NCBI GenBank assembly: GCA_020310875.1
Contig: CM035417.1
Location: 84,406,417-84,470,416, forward strand
From: Ceratopteris richardii
Taxonomy: Eukaryota; Streptophyta; Polypodiopsida; Polypodiales; Pteridaceae
DNA length: 64,000 nucleotides
Direction: 5' to 3'
Under the pieces are notes generated by a model. That model saw nothing but the letters and a program-made list of their open reading frames with translations, was not told the origin of the DNA and did no database searches. How positions within the stretch are numbered: position 1 is the first letter of the stretch; the number at the start of each line of letters is the position of its first letter. A program made the translations under genes and the position numbers. This document shows, in pieces, positions 55,001 to 62,410 of the stretch.

Positions 55001-56621
55001 CTTGCCTTTACAGGGGTCGTCTTCTTCTGTTGTGCTGGCATGATATTGCCCTGGATCCATGGCATCAGGTCTTTGATGAAATTCACTGAGTCTCTGCATA
55101 TCTGAGCTAGCCCTTCTGGAACACAGCACTCTGGGCACAAGAATTCCATCTTGCATATGACATTTCTTAATCCCTTCGATGTCTCCACCAAGAAAAGCAG
55201 GTTGTCAGAATCTTCATCTTCATAATCTAGTTTGTAAACAAGGCCATATTGAAAACCTTGTGTTGTCGTGATCTTTCCTCTGCCATAAGCCCCTGCGAAC
55301 ACAAGGAGGACTGCATTCTTCTCTTCAACGTACTGAAGGCACCACTCTAGATTTGTCATGTCCCGAAGTGGACGATCTGTCTTCATGACCTCCGTCTCCC
55401 TAGACCTTTCCCTCATATTTGGATCCTCCTCAGGAATTTTTATGCTACTCTGTCCACCTGAGGATATTCCTAGTGGGTTGCTGGCCTTCTCAGAGGATAA
55501 TGGTGCAATAATTTTCTTTTGTTTTGCTTGGTGACCAATGCCTTTGTCACGTTGCTGGTCAACAGAGCCCATGGTGACTCTGAGCTTCTTGATGGGCCTT
55601 TCATCCTTGTACTCCGCATCCCTGAAGGCACTTGGAAATATCAGATCAAACATAGATGTGGTTTTCAAAGGCCCAAGTCCATGCCAGGCATCGATTTTGA
55701 GCTTCAGGTCGATGCCAGGCATCGATGTTTAAGTGAATGTCGATGCCAGGCATCGACTTTGTGTGCAAGTCGATGCCCGGCATCGACTTGAGGGTGAAAG
55801 TCAATGCCAAGCATCGACTTGGGGGTGCAAGAGTCGATGCTTGGCATCGACTTTTGGGCCCAAGTCGATGCTTGGCATCGACTTTTGGGCCAAGTCGATG
55901 CCTGGCATCGACTTTTACCTTCAAGTCGATGCCTGGCATCGACTTGCCCACAAAGTCGATGCCTGGCATCGACTTGGGCCCAAAAGTCGATGCCAAGCAT
56001 CGACTTGGGCCCAAAAGTCGAAGCCAAGCAGCGACTTTGCACCCTAAAGTCGATGCCTGGCATCGACTTTTCAGTGCATGTTGATGCCGGCAAGTCGATG
56101 CTTGGCATCGACTTCTGGGCCCAAGTCGATGCCTGGCATCAACTTTCAGGTGAAAATCGTTGCCAGGCATCGACTTGTCGGTGCAAGTCGATGCCTGGCA
56201 TCGACTTGCACCCCCAAGTTGATGCCTGGCATCGACTTGAGGCTGCAAGTCGATGCCAGGCATCGACTTGCAGGTGCAAGTCGATGCCAGGCATCGACTT
56301 GCACCTGAAAGTCGATGCCAGGCATCGACTTGGTCCCAAAAGTCGATGCCTGGCATCGACTTGCAATCCTAAGTCGATGCCTGGCATCGACTTACACCTT
56401 AAAGTCGATGCCAGGCATCGAGCTGTACATTCTTTGGATCCATATTTCTAGAGGTAAGAAAAATAAATACCTAGAAATCAGACTTTTTACACAGACATAC
56501 AGAGGGAATCTTTTTGGAATCTTTATTTATGGTATTATTTTGTCTACCTCTTGGTACTTTTGCCAACATTCTTCTTCTCCATCTGACTTTGCTTGCTGGT
56601 ATGCTGGGCTCTGTGCTCCAT
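52075..56621 (-). CDS. ParB-like domain plus beta-class amino-DNA methyltransferase, six exons
   Basis: Exons (minus): 56,621-56,548; 55,630-53,939 (acceptor at 55,621 also fits); 53,854-53,716; 53,295-52,838; 52,768-52,479; 52,406-52,075. All introns are GT-AG and every join keeps frame: about 994 residues, stop TAG. Start in GCCATGG context. Residues 242-270 hold a Lys-rich stretch (KKLQKKKKR, possible nuclear signal) and an acidic Ser tract. Residues about 300-445 resemble ParB/sulfiredoxin domains (YYVIGGSHSAEARRQL). Motif IV is ADIPYG (720-724); motif I is DLFSGTGTT (879-887, spanning exons 5-6); an acidic residue follows in AVEKDD. Motif IV before I is the beta order of N6-adenine/N4-cytosine enzymes. 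No stop or frame damage, unlike everything nearby. Specificity and activity are not shown. Confidence 0.82.
53390..53645. repeat. Palindromic 30-31 bp repeat array in intron 3
   Basis: About nine tandem units of GTCGATGCC-(A/T/G)-GGCATCGAC plus a 10-12 bp spacer, inside the 420-bp intron 3 (53,715-53,296), of which it is about 60%. Full 19-mers recur at 53,420, 53,451, 53,482, 53,512, 53,543, 53,574 and so on. The outer units are degenerate. Spacers are related to each other (TTTTGGCTGCAG, TTTTGGCTACAG, TTATGCTGCAG). The same motif fills intron 1 but is not seen elsewhere in the window. Confidence 0.95.
55676..56425. repeat. Palindromic 30-32 bp repeat array in intron 1
   Basis: About 25 tandem units of the same 19-bp palindrome with 11-13 bp spacers, taking up about 80% of the 917-bp intron 1 (56,547-55,631). 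Most units match the consensus. A few carry one or two changes (GTCAATGCCAAGCATCGAC near 55,801; GTCGAAGCCAAGCAGCGAC near 56,017), and one unit near 56,083 is cut short. Many spacers start TT and end AA, and several are reverse complements of others. Long ORFs on both strands through the array (PGID, ARHRL repeats) are by-products of the repeat. Confidence 0.95.
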
Positions 56622-56690
56622 GGCTGTCTGTGCTCTGTTGCTCTCTCTTGCTCGTGGATTTTGAAAATGCGAATGATCTCCTCCTCTGGT

Positions 56691-56697
56691 ATTTATA
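56691..56697 (-). promoter_or_regulatory. TATA box of the ParB-methyltransferase gene
   Basis: The minus strand reads CCTATAAATACC about 70 bp upstream of the ATG at 56,621. Transcription would begin near 56,665, giving a 5' leader of about 45 bases. Confidence 0.65.
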
Positions 56698-56843
56698 GGC
56701 AATTGGGTAACTTGAACCAGAGACTAACTGGATCTAACTGAATGAGTCCAGTTGCTAACTAAATCTGTCAACTTATCTAACCAGGGAATAGCACCCACAG
56801 TAATAGGCTGTTTCAGAGCCACTTTTATGAAATATTCATAGAC

Positions 56844-57358
56844 CCTTGCAACTATTTATATACATTTGCATAGAAATTACATTTCAATGGCAAGAGTATG
56901 GTATGTCCATGAGGATGTCTAAACTCATGTAGAGATTTGTTTCTTAGAATCTCTTTCTTGGGAGAAAATCAAGTCAAAGTTGTGTTAACTGTGGGAGACT
57001 AATGACATCTTTATAGTATTACCCTCCTCACTTTAGTTCATATTCACATTTATCTTGTAACTCACTGTTGAAATGGAAAATCAATGTATGAATAAACATT
57101 CAAGTACAGAACCTTGCAACTATTTATATACATTTGCATGGAAATTAAGCTTCAATGGCAACAGTATGGTATGTACATGAGGATTTCTAATCTCATGTAG
57201 AAGTTCTTTCTTAGAGTCTGTTGCTTGGGAGAAAATCAGGTCTAAGTTGTGAGATTAATGACATCTTTATAGTGTTATCCTCCACACACTTTAGTTCATA
57301 TTCACATTTATCTTGTAACACAATGTTGAAATGGAAAATCAATGTATGGATAAACATT
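56844..57358. repeat. Tandem duplication of about 260 bp between two divergent genes
   Basis: 56,844-57,100 and 57,112-57,358 are direct copies (CCTTGCAACTATTTATATAC to AATAAACATT or GATAAACATT), offset 268 bp at the start and 258 at the end owing to a 10-bp gap in the second. The block lies in the shared upstream region of the methyltransferase gene and the DDE-like gene, so it may carry duplicated promoter elements. Confidence 0.9.
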
Positions 57359-57510
57359 CTGTGTACCTCTTTTACACATAATTCGTTTTTAATATACTTT
57401 CATCTACCTCTTTGATATCTAGCCAAGAACACAATAAAATCTAATCCTTGAAATCTTAACGAAATGTAAAATTTCTTCTTGTATAGGGTTCAATGGCATA
57501 GCATATTCCA

Positions 57511-57615
57511 GTTGGAACTCAACTTGGATATATTCCAGTTGTAAAATCTCTTCTTGTAAAATTTCTCCAAACAATTTTATTATATATTCCTGTTGGAACT
57601 CAACTTGGATATATT
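57511..57615 (+). repeat. Two copies of a 24-bp direct repeat
   Basis: GTTGGAACTCAACTTGGATA plus TATT occurs at 57,511-57,534 and again at 57,592-57,615, in the promoter-proximal region of the plus-strand gene. The sequence between them repeats TCTTCTTGTAAAAT-like pieces. Confidence 0.9.
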
Positions 57616-57858
57616 TTGATTCATTCACAATGCTTAGACTCAATGACTCATATGTAGTTAGAAATCAACTGTGTTTCTCATTTGAATCAAAAGTGAATCA
57701 AATCTTTGGTTCCCTTATTAGTGTATATTTGAGTAATTAAGTGATTTGATGTAATTTGATGTTTAATGTTATTTAATGTACTTTAATAAGCTTTTGATTT
57801 CATATCTTCTTGATGTGACATTTGATGTGACATCTTCACTTGATCTCGGATTTCTACT

Positions 57859-57867
57859 TATTTAAAA
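57859..57867 (+). promoter_or_regulatory. TATA-like box before the DDE-like gene
   Basis: TATTTAAAA lies 47 bp upstream of the ATG at 57,906, leaving a leader of 15-20 bases if transcription starts about 30 bp downstream. It argues for the inner ATG rather than the one at 57,840, which precedes this box. Confidence 0.45.
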
Positions 57868-57905
57868 AGGTCATTCATCTTCAGTCTTCTGTGAACTCAG
57901 TGAAG

Positions 57906-60644
57906 ATGAGCTCAGTCTTTTCAGTGGATGCTTGGGCATCAGCTTCCTCTGCTCATATTGATTCATTGTTCTCAGTTGAGCCTTTCCAGAGAAGTGATGA
58001 TCCCTATGATTTAGAACGTGCTGATGATTCCATGTTTTCTGTTGAGTCATTTAAGTTATCCAATTCACAGTGCAATGCTGCTCAACCAAATGCACCTCTT
58101 GATCTCCCATCTGATCCAACCATTGATCTCCTTTCTGACTCAAGTGCATGTGGAGCAACGAAAAAGCAAAGCAAGCTCAATCTACGATTTAAAAGAAGGT
58201 CTCGTGAAGTAAGTCGAAAAAGATTTAAATTTCTTACTTCAGATAGACAGATTGCATTGGATATTGTGAAGCATTGTTGTGGTTTGAAATGTTTGTATGA
58301 TTTAGGAATGAAGAAACTAAAGCACATAAGAGAAAAATTCCTCCATTTAGATAGTGAAAGGCAAGATATATACCTTGTTTCTTGCATGCAAATGATTGAG
58401 GATAACATGTCAGTAACGCGTGTTGGTTTTGAATATTTCTTTACTCAAGGGATGCCATGCTGTAGGGCTGCATTTAAAATTGCAATGGGTGTAGGAAATT
58501 TTAGAATACATAGGGTTCAACAAGGGTTTTTGAATGGGGATCTCATTTTGGATACGTTCCATGTTGGGACCAAAGGATCTGTTGGACGTCATGCAATGAA
58601 TTGGATGATGAACTATTTTAGCTTGCATTGTGAAGTTATGCCTACAACTGGAAGGTTGCACTTGTCAGATAACTTTACTCGTCGAGAGGTATTTCAAATA
58701 TATAGAGAAGACATGGAAAATAGAAATGAGAAGTATGTGTTGTATCGTCACTTTACTCGATTATGGAAGGAAGAGTTTAACAATGTTTCTATTCCTCGTA
58801 AAGTTAGAATGGGTGAATGTTCAGTTTGCGCCACTTTGAAAAACATGGCAAAAGGGGCTACAACGCCACAAGAAAAGCATAATTTTAAAAACCTTCTTAA
58901 CAACCATCGTGACAGTCAAGCATTAGAGAGAAAGAAAGCAATTCATCATCGAAGTAAGGCACTCAGAAATCCGGAGCGTTATATGTGTTTGTTGATCGAC
59001 GGTATGGATCAAAAGAAAACTTGTTTGCCACATTTTTATCGCATCCCTAAGGACATTGGAGATGAAGTCCTTGTGCAAATGCATTTGGTTGGTGCTTTGG
59101 TATACAATGGAACTGTAATGTCCAAGGTTTTCTTCACATATCCGAATGTGCATAATGATCCAAACCTTACAGTTACTGTCATTCATCGTGTTTTGCAATC
59201 ATGGAAGGGTCTTTTGCCACCAACTCTATATTTGCAACTAGATAATACTGCAAGAGAGAATAAAAATTCTACAGTCTTTGGATATTTAAGCATGCTTGTT
59301 GAAAAACAGGTATTTCAGAAGGTTAAGGTAAATTTTCTTCTGGTTGGCCACACTCATGATCACATTGATCAAATGTTCAGTACTTTCTCTAAGAAGTTGG
59401 CACGTAACAATGCTTTTACTCTTCCGATTTTATCTGAGCTGATTTCAGAAGCATATACTCCAAAACCAGAAGTTCAACACCTCACACAGATTTATGACTT
59501 TAAGCACTTTTGCTCAATGGGCCTTGATAACAGTGCTAAGGTTTTGGATCCATTGCACAATATTAGTTTCAACCATGTATTCTTGATGAGGAGGGTTGAT
59601 GAAATAACCCTTTTATTTGCAAAGCAGTATTCATCTTCTCTTGGGTGGGAGCCTAAAGAGGGATGCAGATTGTTATTGCAGGTGCCTAATTTGTCTACTG
59701 TAACAGTGTATGGTGCAGAACAATCACCATATGAAGATAAAAACAATACAGAAAGATATGGAAGTGTGGTTGATCAAAGTAAAAGCTGGATGCATGCACT
59801 CATTGAAAAGAAGAGACATATTGAGCGTGCAAAAAAATATGCTGGAGATCAAGATGTATCTTGGTGGGAGGACTTTTTCAATCATCAAGAAGAGATTATA
59901 CAGTATACAATTGCAGGTCACTGGCCAGTTGATGTTCCATTCACATGGGATTTTTGTACACAAAGATCCGTGAATGTGGCCCAAGCATGTAATGCAGATG
60001 CACTTCAAAGTTTTATACATCCACCAGAAAGAAATATTTATGTAGGCCCAAGGATGACAAAACAGGCAGAAGCAAGATGGCAAGGAAATTTAATAGAGAT
60101 AAATGTTGGAACGCTTATTGCAGTACTTGCTGATGGTGATGAGGCTACCAGACCATTTTGGATTGCAAAGGTTTTAGAGATAACTAAAGATATTGATCAG
60201 AGAAGGATAGAGGCTATGATGGTGCATTGGTATTACACTAAAAGTAGTAATGCATTCACAGGTAAATATAACTTAGAAATGGTGTGTGATACTAAACGAA
60301 CAGGTTCAAAAAGGAAAAAGAATATTCGAAGCACATCCACTCTTAAAATGGATGATGTAGATATTCTTGTTTATGATTTTTCCTTGACAAAAACTGGTCA
60401 CTTGAGGAAAGCAACCATCAACATGATAAAACAAAAGCTTCCAGATGTATGTGGTACAGGAAATCATAGGAAAACAAGAAGAGTTGTGCATGATCCTGCA
60501 GAATTTGGTATGTACGTGGATGAAGATAGAGCTCTTGTGGATATTGAAGAAGAAGAAGAGAGCTCTCAACAGTATGAGACTGAATCAAGTGCATCAGATG
60601 ATGAGGGTGTAGACATAGATCGACAAAGTTGTGAGTTGCATTGA
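57906..60644 (+). CDS. DUF7869-type RNase-H/DDE-like protein, intronless
   Basis: An intact 912-residue ORF from ATG 57,906 (an upstream in-frame ATG at 57,840 would add 22 residues). The N-terminus repeats an FSV(D/E) motif (VFSVDAW, LFSVEPF, MFSVESF). Cys-rich parts follow (CCGLKC near 125; CSVC at 305-308). The core has LLIDGMDQ (Asp365), LQLDNTARENKN (Asp446) and VGHTHDHIDQMFS (Asp485/488), an acidic triad pattern like RNase-H-fold transposases. From memory it resembles DUF7869, an uncharacterised eukaryotic family. Near 745-800, PFWIAKVLEI and VHWYYTK resemble a small beta-barrel chromatin reader; the tail is acidic. It is divergent from the methyltransferase gene. Transposase or domesticated derivative: not decided. 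Confidence 0.8.
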   Translation: MSSVFSVDAWASASSAHIDSLFSVEPFQRSDDPYDLERADDSMFSVESFKLSNSQCNAAQPNAPLDLPSDPTIDLLSDSSACGATKKQSKLNLRFKRRSREVSRKRFKFLTSDRQIALDIVKHCCGLKCLYDLGMKKLKHIREKFLHLDSERQDIYLVSCMQMIEDNMSVTRVGFEYFFTQGMPCCRAAFKIAMGVGNFRIHRVQQGFLNGDLILDTFHVGTKGSVGRHAMNWMMNYFSLHCEVMPTTGRLHLSDNFTRREVFQIYREDMENRNEKYVLYRHFTRLWKEEFNNVSIPRKVRMGECSVCATLKNMAKGATTPQEKHNFKNLLNNHRDSQALERKKAIHHRSKALRNPERYMCLLIDGMDQKKTCLPHFYRIPKDIGDEVLVQMHLVGALVYNGTVMSKVFFTYPNVHNDPNLTVTVIHRVLQSWKGLLPPTLYLQLDNTARENKNSTVFGYLSMLVEKQVFQKVKVNFLLVGHTHDHIDQMFSTFSKKLARNNAFTLPILSELISEAYTPKPEVQHLTQIYDFKHFCSMGLDNSAKVLDPLHNISFNHVFLMRRVDEITLLFAKQYSSSLGWEPKEGCRLLLQVPNLSTVTVYGAEQSPYEDKNNTERYGSVVDQSKSWMHALIEKKRHIERAKKYAGDQDVSWWEDFFNHQEEIIQYTIAGHWPVDVPFTWDFCTQRSVNVAQACNADALQSFIHPPERNIYVGPRMTKQAEARWQGNLIEINVGTLIAVLADGDEATRPFWIAKVLEITKDIDQRRIEAMMVHWYYTKSSNAFTGKYNLEMVCDTKRTGSKRKKNIRSTSTLKMDDVDILVYDFSLTKTGHLRKATINMIKQKLPDVCGTGNHRKTRRVVHDPAEFGMYVDEDRALVDIEEEEESSQQYETESSASDDEGVDIDRQSCELH

Positions 60645-60810
60645 AGCTCTCAGACATTTTTAGTGCTTATGTAAATGCCTCAAAGTAGTTTGGTTAATGA
60701 AACCATGTTTTGTAGCAATTTTGAATAACAATCAGATATCCACCCATTAAAGATATGTCTAAAATGTTATTTTTGTGTAAAAACTATTGATTTCTACATT
60801 CTTATATATA

Positions 60811-60900
60811 TTTTAGACATGTCAATGTCTTATCATATAGATTTTGGAGATGTCAATGTCTTGTCATATACATTTTGGGACACGTCAATGCCTAATATAG
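60811..60900 (+). repeat. Three 28-31 bp direct repeats after the DDE-like gene
   Basis: Units 60,811-60,841, 60,842-60,872 and 60,873-60,900 share TTTT(A/G)G...GTCAATG(T/C)CT and ATATA. They lie 170 bp beyond the stop codon, possibly in the 3' untranslated part. Confidence 0.8.
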
Positions 60901-60954
60901 TGAAATTTTGACTACATTTTGAGCTCATTTTTTTTTGAGAAAATGACAAAAAAT

Positions 60955-61048
60955 GTCAAAAATTACTTGTTTTCACCTCATTTTTGTAATATATGTATAC
61001 TGGTGTAAAGGAATTCCAAAAATGAGGTGAAAACATGTAATTTTTGAC
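60955..61048. repeat. 32-bp inverted repeat (hairpin)
   Basis: Arms 60,955-60,986 and 61,017-61,048 are complementary at 31 of 32 positions (GTCAAAAATTAC(T/A)TGTTTTC...), around a 30-bp loop. It could be a MITE-like relic, an element end, or a 3'-end structure. Confidence 0.92.
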
Positions 61049-61807
61049 GAGAGTGTTCTCTTTTTACGACATAGTTCTCGTTTGTTACGACTCGCTGTTC
61101 AAGGGCAATTTTGCTTCTACCCCTAATTTTGATGTCACAAGCTCCTATAGCATTCGCAACATTATCCTCTTTTCCTATTCCTTTCGTTTGTCCATCCAAG
61201 AAGTTTGCAAGTACTGAATCGGACCTTCAGTCCATCAAGTTGATTGATTACGTTGCAAGACTAATTTGCAGCTTCAGAATTAAGGTGAATTATTAAAGAC
61301 AAATTTTTGCTGGACTACAAGGATCTTTTTCTTATACATGACTCATTAGGGTCAAAAACTGTGTAAAGCTCGTGTGAAGCTATTGTAAAGTGTTCTTTGG
61401 CCTTGAACTTTATGCAAATTTGAAATTTCTAGAATTTCATGCACTTTTCCCAAACACTATAGTTTTATGAAGTCATCAAAGACTATCTTTTATCTTTTTC
61501 GTTGAACTCATGTGTGATCTTATCAGGTCATGATGCAGTATATAGACACATAATCAAACAATAGTTTTTTTCTTTTTTCTTTGAGTTTCGACATGAATTA
61601 TGAAATGATTGATTCAAGAAGTTTAAATTGAAGAGGATATTTTCAAACAAAATAGGTATGTATATCATGTGGGTTTGCATGGAGATGGAGGCTTTAGACT
61701 ATGCACATAGTTAGTAGTTACACATAGAAAGACAAAGCCAGAGTGATATGGATAAACACGTGTCAAGTCAAACACTATGCACATCTCTTTTCATTTTCTT
61801 AGTCATT
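61049..61807. other. Spacer without recognised genes
   Basis: AT-rich, with only short ORFs lacking domain signals. A GTTCTC...GAGAAC-like context follows the hairpin but nothing firm is seen. Confidence 0.4.
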
Positions 61808-62170
61808 TCACATTTCTGGCTTTAGATATGACATCTCGAATCTCTCCATCGAGCTTAAAATGAGTTTGAATACAAAATGAAGTAGGTACATATGTCCATA
61901 AAAAATGAAATGAAATTCAAATACAAGGTAAAGCTTCCTAATTACTAAAGCATCTTTGAAGTAGATGAACTTCTCATTGGAAAGAGAAATTGTGAAGATG
62001 TCTACCACTTGTTCTCTAGTGTTGATGTGAATCAGCTCCACCTCTCCTTCATTGACATTCTCACAAACAAAGTCATAATAAACTTCAATGTTCTTTGATC
62101 TCGCATGATAGACTCGATTCTTTGATAGCATATTGCTACTCACATTATCGTAGTAGATGGTCACTTTCAA
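61808..62170 (-). pseudogene. Copia RNase H tail fragment
   Basis: The ORF reads MKVTIYYDNVSSNMLSKNRV, YHARSKNIEVYYDFV and VELIHINTREQVVDIFTISL, the ending typical of copia RNase H (D-N-x-S, H-x-R-x-K-H-I-E in better copies). It is separated from the next copia by that element's LTR, so it belongs to an older copy. Confidence 0.75.
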
Positions 62171-62192
62171 TTAATATAGGCTCCCATGTCTT

Positions 62193-62397
62193 TGTTGGAT
62201 TTTTAGGTCTACAAAAGCTCACAAACCACACCAAAGAAGAAGCTATGAGAGCAACACAAAACTAAATATATTACCAAGTCATTGTAGAAAGAAGAATGAC
62301 TCGTATATATAAGGGGGGGAACCTTGTAAAGAATGGAAGAAAGTGCATCGATAGTCCCAAGTTTATTCACACGCATCACCATCAAAATATATCAACA
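62193..62397 (-). repeat. Copia 3' LTR, 205 bp
   Basis: The minus strand starts TGTTGATATATTTTGATGG at 62,397 and ends ATCCAACA at 62,193, with a polypurine tract just upstream. The first 13 bases equal those of the 230-bp LTRs at 31,548 and 39,975, suggesting a related family. Confidence 0.75.
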
Positions 62398-62410
62398 AAT
62401 CCCCCTTGGG
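62398..62410 (-). promoter_or_regulatory. Polypurine tract, minus strand
   Basis: The minus strand reads CCAAGGGGGATT directly before the TGTTGATATA LTR start. Confidence 0.7.

Noticed and set aside
55654-55722. Upstream extension of exon 2 to the ATG at 55,722 or start at 55,653
   Set aside because: The 55,722 ATG belongs to the repeat array. A Kozak-type ATG with TATA box at 56,621 splices in phase to 55,630 or 55,621. A start at 55,653 remains a weaker alternative.
55676-56425. CRISPR-like array (palindromic repeats with short spacers)
   Set aside because: Spacers are only 11-13 bp, related to one another and partly palindromic; the array lies in an intron of a eukaryotic gene and no cas gene is present.
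55646-56451. Long ORFs on both strands through the array (PGIDF/ARHRL repeat proteins)
   Set aside because: A palindromic repeat of about 31 bp leaves frames open on both strands by construction; the gene model places the region in an intron.
58082-60657. Antisense ORFs within the DDE-like gene
   Set aside because: Short, without domains, and opposite an intact 912-codon frame.
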